Counted from the first letter of the stretch, positions 1 through 8,756 are shown. The stretch is DNA of 64,000 bases from Aquipseudomonas guryensis (GCF_014164785.1 NZ_JACJFN010000002.1:62001-126000); one strand, 5' to 3'. Program-made: numbers and translations. The notes: a model not told the origin generated them from the letters alone.

Positions 1-157
1 AGGTGCCGTGGCACCCTCAACCAAAAAAGTGTTCTTAGACTCTGTTTGCGACTTGCTGGTCACTTCCGGACCTTGGGTTTGATTCAAGCAGGCTTGTGTG
101 ACCGAAGCAAGTCACTCTAATGGCTGATTTCCCAGCTTCTGCCGGACGGTCAGCGGG
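1..157. other. Intergenic end of window with a long stem-loop
   Basis: No convincing gene is visible here. Bases 2-15 form a perfect palindrome (GGTGCC-gt-GGCACC). Bases 50-63 pair with 98-113 as a 14-bp stem with a two-base bulge and a loop of about 34 bases. Read on the minus strand the stem lies downstream of the pseudouridine synthase gene and is followed by a run of six T. It could be a processed 3' end or a small structured RNA; no known family is recognised. Confidence 0.4.
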
Positions 158-850
158 TTAAACCTGGGCGATTTCATCCGGGCTGAGCGCACGGTACTGA
201 CCGGGTGCCAGGTTCCGGTCGAGTTGCAGCGTGCCCATGCGTTCGCGGTGCAGGCCGATGACCTTGTTCTGGAAGTGGCCGAACATGCGCTTGACCTGAT
301 GGTAGCGACCTTCGTGCAGGGTCAGCAGGGCGCAGTGGCTGTCGAGAATCTGCAGTTCGGCGGGCAGGGTGGTGAGGTTCTCGTAGGCGAAGTACAGGCC
401 CTGGGCGAACACCTCGATGTACTCGGGCGTGATCGGCTGTTCGGTCTGTACCCGGTAGACCTTGCCCAGGCGGCTGCGGGGTTCGGTGAGGCGGCGCGAC
501 CACAGGCCGTCGTTGGTGATCAGCAGCAGGCCGCTGGTATTCAGGTCGAGGCGCCCACCAATATGCAGTTCGTGCTTGTCCGGCTCATCGAGCAGGTCGA
601 GCACGGTGCGGTGCTCTGGATGCTCGGTGGCGCTGACCACGCCAACCGGCTTGTGCAGCATGAAGTAGCGCGCCGGCTTGCCGGCCTGCAGCAACTGGTC
701 ATCCAGTTCGATACGGCTGAATTCACGCACTTCGCAGCGGCCATCGCTGATCGTTTGCCCATCGACCCGGATGTGCCCGCCGGCCAGCAGCAGACGCGCG
801 TTGGCGCGGCTGAACTGCGGGAGGTTGCTGAGGAAGCGGTCGAGGCGCAC
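158..850 (-). CDS. rsuA: 16S rRNA pseudouridine synthase, RsuA family
   Basis: This 230-residue protein has an N-terminal S4 RNA-binding domain (about residues 1-48) followed by an RsuA/RluB-type catalytic domain. The catalytic aspartate is D102 in GRLDLNTSG. RsuA enzymes isomerise one uridine (U516 in E. coli) of 16S rRNA during small-subunit assembly. The start is a GTG four bases after the stop of the upstream CWC gene, so it is probably the last gene of a diguanylate cyclase-CWC-rsuA transcript. The short spacing to the S4 domain supports this start. The exact uridine cannot be proved from sequence; rsuA is preferred over rluE/rluF because of overall size and the full S4 domain. Confidence 0.88.
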   Translation of the reverse strand: MRLDRFLSNLPQFSRANARLLLAGGHIRVDGQTISDGRCEVREFSRIELDDQLLQAGKPARYFMLHKPVGVVSATEHPEHRTVLDLLDEPDKHELHIGGRLDLNTSGLLLITNDGLWSRRLTEPRSRLGKVYRVQTEQPITPEYIEVFAQGLYFAYENLTTLPAELQILDSHCALLTLHEGRYHQVKRMFGHFQNKVIGLHRERMGTLQLDRNLAPGQYRALSPDEIAQV

Positions 851-853
851 GGC

Positions 854-1063
854 TCAGTCCGCTGGCTTGGGCTCGGCGGGCAGGCCTTGAGCGCAGCGTG
901 GGCACAGGCAGGCCTGGTCGCGTTGTTCGGCCGGCAGGCTGTCGAGCACGGCCGGATCGACCGGGCTGTGAAAACACCAGCAGTCCTCCACGGCCTTTGG
1001 CTGGCTAGCCTGGGCGCAGCGGTTGAGCTGGCCGCAGCGTGGACAGCGGCTGGTGTCGGTCAT
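854..1063 (-). CDS. Small cysteine-rich CWC-family protein
   Basis: A 69-residue protein with paired cysteines: CPRCGQ near residue 8, CWCF around residues 28-31 and CPRC near residue 54. This pattern matches the cysteine-rich CWC family, small proteins presumed to bind a metal such as zinc; no biochemical role is established. Its ATG overlaps the stop of the upstream diguanylate cyclase gene (ATGA) and its stop lies four bases before rsuA, so all three are translationally linked. There is no signal peptide, so it should be cytoplasmic. Confidence 0.75.
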   Translation of the reverse strand: MTDTSRCPRCGQLNRCAQASQPKAVEDCWCFHSPVDPAVLDSLPAEQRDQACLCPRCAQGLPAEPKPAD

Positions 1064-2544
1064 GCCTGCGGCTCGAAGGTTTCTTCGCAGACGCGATTGC
1101 GTCCGGACTGCTTGGCCCGGTATAGCGCGCGGTCGGCCCGGGCGATCAGGCGGTCGAGGGTGTCTTCGTCATGCAGTTCGGTGATGCCGATGCTGGTGCT
1201 GACCCTCAGGTTGACGCCGTTGAAGGGGAAGCTGCTGGCATCGCTCTGTTCGCGGATCTTCTCGGCCAGCAGGCGTGCCGTGCTGCTGCCGGTGTCCTTG
1301 AGCAGCAGGATGAATTCCTCGCCGCCCCAGCGGCAGATGATGTCGGACTGGCGCAGGTTGCTTTGCAGGTTCTGCGCAAAACCGCGCAGCACCTCGTCGC
1401 CAGCCAGGTGGCCGTGGGTGTCATTGAGCTGCTTGAAGTGGTCGAGGTCGATCAGCAGGGCGCTCAGCGGGCTCTGGTTGCGCTTGGCCTCCTGCAGCGC
1501 CTGGCCGGCCAGCAGGTTGAAGCCACGACGGTTGGGCAGGCCGGTGAGTACGTCGGTGGTGGCCAGGGTGGTGATGAAGTTCTGGTAGCGGCGCATGGCC
1601 AAATACACCAGCAACAGCACCAGACCGCTGATCAGTGCGCAGATCAGCAGGTTCAGGTAGAGGGTATGACGGATGCCGGCGAGGGCGCCTTCCTCGTGCT
1701 TGTCGACAAACAGGTACCAGTCCAGTTCAGGGATGAAGCGCACATTGAGGAAGTGGCCGCGATCATGCTCCTGGTACTTGAAGTTGCCACTCTTCGGCTG
1801 TGGCAGTTTGGCCATCAATGCTTCCAGCCCAGCCACGCTACTGAGCAACTGACCGGCCTTGGCGCCCAGCGGTCCGCCTTCGGCACCGGTGAGCATCAGG
1901 CGGCCTTGGCTGTCGACGAAGTACACGCTGCGCTCGTAGCGTTGCTGGTAGTCGTCGATCAGCTTGACCACCGCATCGACGGTGAGGCCGACGCCGGTAA
2001 CGCCGATGAAGTTGCCGCTGTAGTCGAACACCTTGTAGTTGATGAAGATGGTCAGCTGATCGCGGTTGGCCATGTCCGGGTCGACATTGATCTCGTAGGC
2101 ATCCTGCATGTCGCGCACGCGGAAGTACCAGACATCGCGCGGCTCGTCTTCGCGTACCTGCTTGAGCACGCCTTTGGCCTGGTAGTAGGTATGGGTCTTC
2201 TCGGAGATGAAGAAGCTGGTGTAGGCCCCGTAATGTTCCTGCACTTCCAGCAGGTAGCGGGTTATGGGGGCGGGGTCCTGTTCGCCGGCCAGCACCCAGT
2301 CACGCAGGAAGGTGTCGCGCGACATCATCGAGGAGATCAGGATCGGCCGCACCAGGTCCTTCTGGATCTCCGAATAGATGTTGTCGGAGGTCAGCGGCAG
2401 CTCGGTATTGACGATGGTGTGGCGGATGCTGTCGCGCGAGGTGTAGTAACTGATCACCGAGGTGGCGGCGAAGCCACTGAGCAGCAGGGCGAGCAACAGC
2501 AGAAGCAGAATGCTCTGGGCTTTGCGGGAGTGGCTGAGCGACAT
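1060..2544 (-). CDS. Membrane diguanylate cyclase with periplasmic sensor domain
   Basis: A 494-residue protein. A transmembrane segment lies at about residues 10-30, then a periplasmic Cache-like sensor domain (about 35-290), a second transmembrane segment (about 298-318), and a C-terminal GGDEF domain. The active-site motif is GGEEF, and an RQSD inhibitory I-site sits exactly five residues before it, so an active cyclase with product inhibition by c-di-GMP is expected. The domain also keeps DxLTGLPNR near its start. The ligand of the sensor domain is unknown. It is first gene of an operon with the CWC and rsuA genes. No gene symbol is assigned because Pseudomonas has many cyclases of this layout. 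Confidence 0.88.
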   Translation of the reverse strand: MSLSHSRKAQSILLLLLLALLLSGFAATSVISYYTSRDSIRHTIVNTELPLTSDNIYSEIQKDLVRPILISSMMSRDTFLRDWVLAGEQDPAPITRYLLEVQEHYGAYTSFFISEKTHTYYQAKGVLKQVREDEPRDVWYFRVRDMQDAYEINVDPDMANRDQLTIFINYKVFDYSGNFIGVTGVGLTVDAVVKLIDDYQQRYERSVYFVDSQGRLMLTGAEGGPLGAKAGQLLSSVAGLEALMAKLPQPKSGNFKYQEHDRGHFLNVRFIPELDWYLFVDKHEEGALAGIRHTLYLNLLICALISGLVLLLVYLAMRRYQNFITTLATTDVLTGLPNRRGFNLLAGQALQEAKRNQSPLSALLIDLDHFKQLNDTHGHLAGDEVLRGFAQNLQSNLRQSDIICRWGGEEFILLLKDTGSSTARLLAEKIREQSDASSFPFNGVNLRVSTSIGITELHDEDTLDRLIARADRALYRAKQSGRNRVCEETFEPQA

Positions 2545-2649
2545 GTCGGGAACCTGAAGAAGTGCGCCATGCTAGCGCGCCGGACGGGTTGGCGTCACCG
2601 TCCGGCAGTGCAGGGCTAGGGTTCTGAAGATCGTAAACAGGTTCTGAGC

Positions 2650-3474
2650 CTAGTCGTGCAGCCCGGTAACTGTCTCGATCCAGGGCTCAAGGCGCTGACC
2701 GAAATTGACCTGGGCCTGAAAGGCTGGACGCTCGCCGCGCGAATAAGCGGCGGGTAGGTGTTTGGCCAGCGCGCTGCGCCAGCTATGCGGCACATTGATA
2801 CTGCTGCCGTGCAGCTGGTTGATCTGTCCGGTCAGACGACGCACGTTGCCACTGCAATCGCACCAGACGCTGACCGTGCCGGGTACCAGGGCGTAGCGGC
2901 TGCGATCAGCATAGCGCTGGCGCAGGCTGACAGCATCCAGGCCGACATCGACGGCGAACAGGCGGCTGTCGCGCTGACGTTCGTTTTCCAGATATTCGCG
3001 TGCCGATTTCTCCGCGGCTTGCAGCTCTTTATCCTGTGGCAGCTTGCTCAGCCGCTCACTGGCCTGCTGCAGCTCGGCGACCGCACGCTGTAGCTCGGCC
3101 TGGTAGGCGGGGCCATCAAACTCCAGCACCACCAGTACCTGGCGCTTGTCGTAGCGCTGGTAATAGCCCGGATGCTGTTCGTCGAGCGGCGCGAAGCCCA
3201 GGGCCAACAGTTGTTCCTGTTGCAGGGGCTGGCGTTCGTAGCGGTTGTTGGCATCGACCGGGCGCGGGCTGCGCCAGTCCATACGCAGGGCCAGGCCGCT
3301 GTTCTCCCGGCGCGGTCCCTCGTGGTCGCGCTGCAGTTCACGTTCGGAGAGCAGCAGGCTGCTGTCTGGCTGGCCCTGGCGGTTGTACCAGACGCCTGTC
3401 AGCGCCACGGTATTGGTCAGGAGAACCAGGGCGAGGCCGGCCAGCAGGGCGTGGCGGTTGGTGAGCGTGATCAT
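2650..3474 (-). CDS. DUF4824-family membrane-anchored protein
   Basis: A 274-residue protein with one N-terminal membrane anchor (about residues 8-28) and a large soluble part predicted outside the cytoplasm. It resembles the DUF4824 family; no function is known. The chosen ATG overlaps the stop of the upstream DUF2157 gene (ATGA at 3471-3474), so the two are translationally coupled. A longer frame upstream is only the antisense-free extension into the neighbour. The soluble domain has an ordinary mixed composition with one Cys-x-Cys pair (CDC, about residue 195). Confidence 0.68.
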   Translation of the reverse strand: MITLTNRHALLAGLALVLLTNTVALTGVWYNRQGQPDSSLLLSERELQRDHEGPRRENSGLALRMDWRSPRPVDANNRYERQPLQQEQLLALGFAPLDEQHPGYYQRYDKRQVLVVLEFDGPAYQAELQRAVAELQQASERLSKLPQDKELQAAEKSAREYLENERQRDSRLFAVDVGLDAVSLRQRYADRSRYALVPGTVSVWCDCSGNVRRLTGQINQLHGSSINVPHSWRSALAKHLPAAYSRGERPAFQAQVNFGQRLEPWIETVTGLHD

Positions 3475-4538
3475 GCGTCTGCCTCCTTGTGGCTGCGGCG
3501 CAAGCGCCCGAGCACCAGCAGGCTGAGCACGGCCATCAGGCCGAGCAGGAGGAAGAACAGGTACTTGGGCAGCACGTCCCACCACCAGTCGACCATCTTG
3601 ATGCCGAGGAACAGAATGAAGAACAGCTGGCCGGTCAGCGCCACCTCTATCCAATCACGGCGCGTGCCAAGCCAGATGGCCAGGGCCGCGGCGACAAAGC
3701 CGAGCAGTTGGTAGCCGACTTCGATGCTGTCGGCGGAAAACGGCAGGTAGCTGCCATGCCCCCAGTTGGCCAGCACCAGCATGGGCACGAACAGGGCCAG
3801 CAAGCCCATGACCCGGTAGGTGGCGGCAAAGCCGCTGAAGCGCGCCTGGTTGATCCATTGCGGCAGCAGGATGAACAGCACGGCGCAGGGCAGGAAGTTT
3901 TCCGGACGCTCACCCGCTTCCAGCCAGTAAAAGCCGCCCCAGCTGCACAGCAACGTGGCGCTGTAGGCCAGCACGCAGGCCAGGCCGGCGATTAGCAGCA
4001 AGCGCGCGTTGCAGCTGTAGGCCAGCAGCAGAGCAAGGGCGGCCCAGGGCAGCAGGGCCTTGTCCGAAGGGGTGATATTGAAGATCTGCCCGAGCAGGCT
4101 GATGTTCAGCACGAAGCAGGCGAAGGCGAGCAGGGCGGCCAGCTTGCTGAAATAGCCTGACGGGTCGCGCTGGCGGATGACGAAGGTCAGCAGCAGGCTG
4201 GCGAGGGAGAAACCGATCAGGATGGCGACCTGCACCGCTTCGCTGAACAGGCCCCAGAACTGGTAGAAGAAAAACAGCAGGCTGGCCACCAGGGCCAGGG
4301 CGCCGAGCAGCGAGACGATGCGCATGCTCAGCGAAAGGCGCTTGCTCTGCTGGGTGTGGTCAATGTCGAAACGCCTGCGGTACTGCGCCAGCAAGTCCTG
4401 ATGATGCAGTTGCAGGTGCTGCAGTTGCTCGTTGCCGAGCCTCAGCGCCTGCTCTTCGTGCAGGCGTTGCACCTCGCGGTAGAACGCCTGGATATCGTCG
4501 GCGCGGTGCTGGGCTTGGTCGCGGGTAAGTGACGGCAT
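3471..4538 (-). CDS. DUF2157-family multi-pass membrane protein
   Basis: A 355-residue protein. The first 75 or so residues are soluble and rich in Gln, His and Leu, with a coiled-coil look; the rest consists of about ten hydrophobic helices. The N-terminal layout matches DUF2157. These proteins commonly occur beside DUF4401 or GDYxxLxY partners; here the partner is a DUF4824 protein. The ATG at 4538 is chosen because the upstream extension is proline/arginine-rich shadow sequence over the cpxS region. Function unknown; a two-protein membrane complex is an inference from the overlapping genes. Confidence 0.7.
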   Translation of the reverse strand: MPSLTRDQAQHRADDIQAFYREVQRLHEEQALRLGNEQLQHLQLHHQDLLAQYRRRFDIDHTQQSKRLSLSMRIVSLLGALALVASLLFFFYQFWGLFSEAVQVAILIGFSLASLLLTFVIRQRDPSGYFSKLAALLAFACFVLNISLLGQIFNITPSDKALLPWAALALLLAYSCNARLLLIAGLACVLAYSATLLCSWGGFYWLEAGERPENFLPCAVLFILLPQWINQARFSGFAATYRVMGLLALFVPMLVLANWGHGSYLPFSADSIEVGYQLLGFVAAALAIWLGTRRDWIEVALTGQLFFILFLGIKMVDWWWDVLPKYLFFLLLGLMAVLSLLVLGRLRRSHKEADA

Positions 4539-4711
4539 GCGCTTCCCTGTGTGTTGTGCCCCGGCAAGATGGGCGGCATTCCTGAATGCCAGCACTCTAA
4601 ACCTGAAGCACCGCCCCCTGCCAGATACGTGGGGGCAGCCGCTGCTCGGGCCGAGTGAGTTGGCGGGATGGCTCGTGCCTCGGCGCAGGCTTGGGGCCGC
4701 GCCGCTCAGGC

Positions 4712-6043
4712 CTATGCCGGTTGCGCCGCCAACGGCAACACCAGGGTGGCGATGAAGCCACCTTGCGCATGATTGGCCAGTGTCAACTGCCCGCCATGCC
4801 GTTCCGCTGCTCGCCGCGCGATGGCCAGGCCCAGGCCGTGACCGGCGGCGCTCTGGCCGGGCGCGCGGAAGAAGGGTTCGCCGAGCTTGTCCAGTAACTC
4901 CGCAGGAACTCCAGGGCCGTGATCGCGCATGCTGATCTGCAACTGCTGCGTCTGGCGCTGCACGCTGATCTCGATCGGCTGCCCGGCCGGATTGAAACGC
5001 AGGGCATTGCGCAGCAGGTTGTCCAGTGCCCGTTCGAGCATGTCCGGCCAGCCCAGCAACGGTAGCGGACGGCTGTCCATGTGGATCTGCACCTGTTGCT
5101 CGGGAGCGCTCAGGCGTGCGTCGTCCTTGAGTGCGTCGAGCAGCTTGCCCAGGTCGATCGCTTGTGCGGTGCCTGGCTCGGCATCCAGGCGGGCGAGAGC
5201 GAGGATTTCGCTGATCAGGTCTTCCAGGCGGTCGCACTCCTTGGTAAGGCGCGGCCAGAGTGTGTCCCGCTCTGCCGGTTCGGCCCGTTCGGCCAGGGCC
5301 AGGGCGATACGCAGGCGCGCCAGCGGCGAGCGCAATTCGTGGGAGACGTCCCGCAGCAGTTGGCGCTGGCTGCCGATCAGCCCTTGCAGGCGGGCCCCCA
5401 TGCGGTTGAAGTCGCGTGCCAACACGCCGAACTCGTCGCGCCGACCGGCCAGGCGCGCCAGGCTGTGCTGCTGATAGACGGTCTGACCGAGGTCGTGCAC
5501 CGCACTGCGCAGGCGCCCGAGTGGGCGGGTAATGGACAGGGTCAGCAGCAGGCTGAGCCCGCTCAGCACCACCAGGGCGATGCCCAGCGCGCTGAGGGGC
5601 AAGAGTAGGCTGCCGCGGTGCCAGGCTTCCAGCTCGGGATGCGGGATGCGGTATATGAACAGGTAGGTATTGCCGCTGCTCGGGCTGGTGTATTCGGCCG
5701 TCAGGCGTCGCCAGGGCAGGCGTCGTTCATTGTGCTGACGGGCCTCGAAGGCGGCGGCACGGGGCGGGAAGGTGCCGCGGACCAGAGGCTCGCCATTCTC
5801 GTCGAGTACCTGGATGTCGATGTGGAAGCGCCGCTTGCGCTGCTCGAGAAAGTCTTGCGCGGCTTGCCGGCCCTGCTCTTCGAAACGCTGGCTCCAGCGC
5901 TCGGGCAGATTGTCCAGGGCCGGGTGCTGGCTGATGATCCAGCTGTCCTGATTGAGGGCCCGGCCGAGCAGGATGGAGAGCCCGGCAACCAGGACGATGG
6001 CCAGCCAGAAGCTGGCAAAGATGCGCCAGAACATTGAAGACAC
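4712..6043 (-). CDS. cpxS: CpxA-like envelope-stress sensor histidine kinase
   Basis: A 443-residue sensor kinase: a transmembrane helix at about 8-28, a periplasmic sensor of about 115 residues, a second helix at about 147-169, HAMP, then HisKA with phospho-accepting H235 in DVSHELRSP, and an HATPase domain with N box (NLLRNALRF) and glycine-rich GHGLGLAIA. It is predicted to phosphorylate the CpxR-like regulator encoded upstream. The GTG at 6043 has a well placed GAGGA Shine-Dalgarno; an ATG at 6034 is the alternative. The order cpxR, cpxP-like, kinase matches the P. aeruginosa PA3204-PA3206 region. Confidence 0.87.
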   Translation of the reverse strand: MSSMFWRIFASFWLAIVLVAGLSILLGRALNQDSWIISQHPALDNLPERWSQRFEEQGRQAAQDFLEQRKRRFHIDIQVLDENGEPLVRGTFPPRAAAFEARQHNERRLPWRRLTAEYTSPSSGNTYLFIYRIPHPELEAWHRGSLLLPLSALGIALVVLSGLSLLLTLSITRPLGRLRSAVHDLGQTVYQQHSLARLAGRRDEFGVLARDFNRMGARLQGLIGSQRQLLRDVSHELRSPLARLRIALALAERAEPAERDTLWPRLTKECDRLEDLISEILALARLDAEPGTAQAIDLGKLLDALKDDARLSAPEQQVQIHMDSRPLPLLGWPDMLERALDNLLRNALRFNPAGQPIEISVQRQTQQLQISMRDHGPGVPAELLDKLGEPFFRAPGQSAAGHGLGLAIARRAAERHGGQLTLANHAQGGFIATLVLPLAAQPA

Positions 6044-6056
6044 AGGCTTTCCTCAA

Positions 6057-6091
6057 GCAAAAGGCCCGGCCTGCCGTGGGCAGGTCGGGCG
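6057..6091 (-). terminator. Terminator or attenuator between cpxP-like gene and cpxS
   Basis: On the minus strand a 12-bp stem with one wobble position (arms 6064-6075 and 6079-6090) is followed by CTTTTGC. It lies between the cpxP-like stop and the kinase start and could lower kinase expression relative to the abundant CpxP-like protein. Confidence 0.6.
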
Positions 6092-6130
6092 GTAGGGTTT
6101 GGCCGGTCGCGGCAGCATGCTGCCGACCCG

Positions 6131-6577
6131 TTACTCGGCCTTACTGTCTTTCTCGGCTTTCCAGGCTTCGAATTCTTCGCGCTCGGCGCGGCGCTTGTCC
6201 ATTTCCACCTTGTGCGAGTCGAAGGTCTTCTGTTGCTCCGGGGTGAGGATGGCGCGGATGGCCTTGTCGTGCTCCAGGCGCGAGTTTTCCAGTTCTTTGT
6301 GCATGGCTTGCTTGTCGGTTTCCGACAGCTTGTCCAGGTACTTCTGGGTGATCTGCTGCGGGCTGTTCTTGCGCTCGCGCATCAGCTTGCTCATTTGCTC
6401 GCGCTGTTCGGCGCTGAGGTCGAGGTCCTTGAACATTCGCATGCCCGGACCACGGTGTTCGTCACGCATGTCGTTTTGGCCGCAGTGCTTGTGCTCACGG
6501 GGGGCGCCTTCGGGCATGGCCAGGGCCAGGGTTGGCAGGGCGCTAGCCAGCAGTAGGGCGATCAGAGTCTTGCGCAT
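6131..6577 (-). CDS. Periplasmic CpxP/Spy-like LTxxQ protein
   Basis: A 148-residue protein with a signal peptide (cleavage likely after LALA, residue 20) and a charged helical body. Two LTxxQ-type motifs are visible, LSAEQ (about residue 54) and LTPEQ (about residue 110), the signature of the CpxP/Spy chaperone family. These proteins bind misfolded periplasmic proteins, and CpxP in E. coli represses the sensor kinase. A His-rich stretch near the mature N-terminus might bind metal. It lies between the regulator and kinase genes and has a CpxR-like box upstream, so autoregulation is likely. Confidence 0.82.
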   Translation of the reverse strand: MRKTLIALLLASALPTLALAMPEGAPREHKHCGQNDMRDEHRGPGMRMFKDLDLSAEQREQMSKLMRERKNSPQQITQKYLDKLSETDKQAMHKELENSRLEHDKAIRAILTPEQQKTFDSHKVEMDKRRAEREEFEAWKAEKDSKAE

Positions 6578-6660
6578 GGTGTGTCTCCTTGTCTCGATGC
6601 CGGTGGATTACCGGATGAGCCCAGTCTAGGGGCGGCAAGGTCAAGCGCAGTCAGGCAAGG

Positions 6661-6676
6661 GTAAAGGCTGGGTAAA
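6661..6676. promoter_or_regulatory. CpxR-like binding box before the cpxP-like gene
   Basis: Two direct GTAAA half-sites (6661-6665 and 6672-6676) are separated by six bases, close to the E. coli CpxR consensus of tandem GTAAA. The box lies 84-100 bp upstream of the cpxP-like start, in the 114-bp gap after cpxR. Confidence 0.65.
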
Positions 6677-6691
6677 GACGGGCTGTCAGGG

Positions 6692-7369
6692 TTAGGCGCT
6701 GTAGTAATAGCCGCGGCTACGCAGGGCAACGATGCGCGGGCGACCATCGGCATGCGGGCCGAGCTTTTTGCGTAGGTTGCTGACATGCATGTCCAGGCTG
6801 CGGTCATACAGGGTCAGCTTGCGACCCAGGGCTAGCTGCGCCAGGGTCTGTTTGTCCACCGGCTCCCCTGGCTGTTGCAGCAGGGCTTCGAGTACGCGGC
6901 TTTCCGAAAGGGTCAGGCTGATTTCCTGTTCGCCGATGCTGGCTGCGCCGCGGACCGGGCTGTAGCTGAGATCGCCCAGTTCCAGGCGTGAACTGCTCGC
7001 CACCGGGGCGCTGCGGCGCAGCACGGCGCGCAGGCGGGCGGTGAGTTCGCGCGGGTCGCAGGGCTTTGCCAGATAGTCATCGGCACCCAGCTCCAGGCCG
7101 AGGATGCGATCCAGCGGCTCGCCGCGCGCCGAGAGCATCAGTACCGGCAGCTCCGGGTGCTCGCTGCGCAGTTGCTTGAGCAGTTCCAGGCCGCTGCCGT
7201 CGGGCAGCATCACATCGAGGATCACTGCGGCCGGCGTGGTTTGCGCCAGAGCCAGTCGGGCACTGTTGCCGTCATGGCTGGCGCGCACCTGGAATCCCTC
7301 CTGCTGCAGCCAGCTGGCCAGCAGTTCGCAGAGTTCCTGGTCGTCGTCGATCAGCAGCAGTTCGTTCAT
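6692..7369 (-). CDS. cpxR: CpxR-like OmpR-family response regulator
   Basis: A 225-residue regulator: receiver domain (about 1-115) with acidic pocket D8-D10, phosphorylation site D52 in ILDVMLPDG and conserved Lys in YLAKP, then a winged-helix OmpR-type DNA-binding domain ending in GYYYSA. The ATG at 7369 gives the normal receiver N-terminus (MNELLLIDDD); the 17-residue extension upstream is not family-like. The gene begins 10 bp after the stop of the upstream small membrane-protein gene, so the two may be co-transcribed. Its partner kinase is cpxS, and it likely activates the cpxP-like gene through the tandem GTAAA box. Confidence 0.87.
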   Translation of the reverse strand: MNELLLIDDDQELCELLASWLQQEGFQVRASHDGNSARLALAQTTPAAVILDVMLPDGSGLELLKQLRSEHPELPVLMLSARGEPLDRILGLELGADDYLAKPCDPRELTARLRAVLRRSAPVASSSRLELGDLSYSPVRGAASIGEQEISLTLSESRVLEALLQQPGEPVDKQTLAQLALGRKLTLYDRSLDMHVSNLRKKLGPHADGRPRIVALRSRGYYYSA

Positions 7370-7379
7370 GGGCTGTGCT

Positions 7380-7790
7380 TCAGACCCACTGGCTTTGGCG
7401 TTTGTTACGCCGTCCGCCACTCAGGCGACCGACGATAAAGGCCAGCAAGGCGGTACCGGCGCCGACCGCGAACCACATCTGCTGTTCGCTGAGCAGCTGG
7501 TCCGGCCGTTGTGCCTGGGCTTCCTTGAGCTTCAGCTTGAGGCGCTGGTTTTCCTGACGCAGACGGCTGAGCAGGGCGCTGTCGCGCTCGCCATCCGTTG
7601 CTGCGGTGCTATCGCTTGCGGGGCTTTCTGCCAGAGTCGCTTGCGGCGCAGTTGCCGTGCTGTCGCTGCTGCTGGTCGTAGGCGCCGCGCTGCTGGTGGC
7701 ACTGGCCGGTGCTGCGGGCACTTCTTCGGCGGCCAGCAAGGGCGCGAACAGCAATATAGTGAGAAGCAATGACAGCGGACCTGTGCGCAT
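7380..7790 (-). CDS. Small secreted/membrane-anchored coiled-coil protein
   Basis: A 136-residue protein: a signal peptide (about 1-21), a low-complexity Ala/Ser/Thr/Pro linker (about 22-65), a short coiled coil (SALLSRLRQENQRLKLKLKE, about 71-90), and a C-terminal transmembrane helix (about 106-122) followed by an Arg-rich tail. The end resembles that of Pseudomonas SH3-type envelope proteins but no SH3 domain is present. Adjacent to cpxR in the same direction, which suggests an envelope role. No function is known. Confidence 0.72.
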   Translation of the reverse strand: MRTGPLSLLLTILLFAPLLAAEEVPAAPASATSSAAPTTSSSDSTATAPQATLAESPASDSTAATDGERDSALLSRLRQENQRLKLKLKEAQAQRPDQLLSEQQMWFAVGAGTALLAFIVGRLSGGRRNKRQSQWV

Positions 7791-7864
7791 GAGGAACTCC
7801 AGTTTCCCGTTTGTTGTTATGGGTTATGCGTGGCGATGACTTGCGGGTGGATCAGAGCGTGTTC

Positions 7865-8164
7865 TCAAGGCAAGACCAGCTTGAAGGGCTTTACCAGCAC
7901 GCTGGCGTACACGCCGGCCGCGCGATAAGGGTCGGCATCCGCCCAGTTCTGTGCGGCGACCAGGGATTCGAACTCGGCGACGATCAGGCTGCCGGAGAAG
8001 CCGGCCGGGCCTGGGTCAACGCTGTCCACCGCCGGATGCGGGCCGGCCAGTACCAGACGGCCTTCGCTTTTCAGCTGCTCCAGGCGGGCCAGGTGGGCAG
8101 GGCGAGCGGCCAGGCGCTGTTCCAAGGAGTTGGCTACGTCGCTGGCGATGATGGCGTAGAGCAT
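7865..8164 (-). CDS. yciI: YciI family protein
   Basis: A 99-residue protein starting MLYAIIASD, with the family's His-Asp pair (GPHPAVDS, about residues 47-54). YciI proteins are small ferredoxin-fold dimers; the fold suggests an enzymatic pocket but the reaction is unknown. The ATG at 8164 is chosen; an 11-residue longer frame overlaps the yciB coding region and is not conserved-looking. It lies one base after the yciB stop and is co-transcribed with it, an arrangement common in gamma-proteobacteria. Confidence 0.85.
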   Translation of the reverse strand: MLYAIIASDVANSLEQRLAARPAHLARLEQLKSEGRLVLAGPHPAVDSVDPGPAGFSGSLIVAEFESLVAAQNWADADPYRAAGVYASVLVKPFKLVLP

Positions 8165-8165
8165 G

Positions 8166-8756
8166 TCAGTCCTTACTTTGCTGGGGGGCTTCGTCATGCA
8201 TGTGGCGCGCCAGGTAGACGCCCTGGGCGACCAGGAACAGCACGGTCATGCCCAGGCTGCCGAAGACTTTGAAGTCGACCCAGATGTCGTGGAAGGTGAA
8301 GGCGACGAACAGGTTGGCGCAGCCGCTGAAGATGAAGAAGGCGATCCAGGCGATGTTCAGGCGGATCCAGATCGGCTGCGGCAGGCTCACGGCGTGACCC
8401 ATCATGCGCTGGATCAGCACCTTGTTACCGATGAAGTGGCTGGCGGCAAAACCGGCGGCGAACAGCCAGTTGACCACCGGGGCTTTCCACTTGAGGAAGG
8501 TTTCGCTGTGGAAGGCCAGGGTCATGCCGCCGAACAGCAGGCAGGCGACCAGGGTCAGCCACTGGCCCTTCTCCAGCTTGCGTTGCACCACCAGCAGGGT
8601 GCCGTAGACCAGTACCGAGCTGGCAATCAGCACCGCGGTGGCGCTGAAGATACCGCCCAGCTCGAAGCTTTGACCGGCCAGGTCGATGGTGCGTGGGTCG
8701 AGTTTGTAAACGATGAAAAACAGGATAAGCGGGATGAAATCGATGAATTGTTTCAC
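8166..8756 (-). CDS. yciB: Inner-membrane septation/envelope protein YciB (IspZ)
   Basis: A 196-residue protein with five or six hydrophobic helices and the family N-terminus [18 protein letters not shown]. YciB interacts with cell-division and elongation proteins and affects envelope integrity in enterobacteria. The start is the GTG at 8756, which gives the expected N-terminus (Met-Lys-Gln-Phe). A longer TTG start at 8795 would add 13 residues and is unlikely. Transcribed divergently from rnm, with 65 bp between starts. Confidence 0.86.
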   Translation of the reverse strand: MKQFIDFIPLILFFIVYKLDPRTIDLAGQSFELGGIFSATAVLIASSVLVYGTLLVVQRKLEKGQWLTLVACLLFGGMTLAFHSETFLKWKAPVVNWLFAAGFAASHFIGNKVLIQRMMGHAVSLPQPIWIRLNIAWIAFFIFSGCANLFVAFTFHDIWVDFKVFGSLGMTVLFLVAQGVYLARHMHDEAPQQSKD

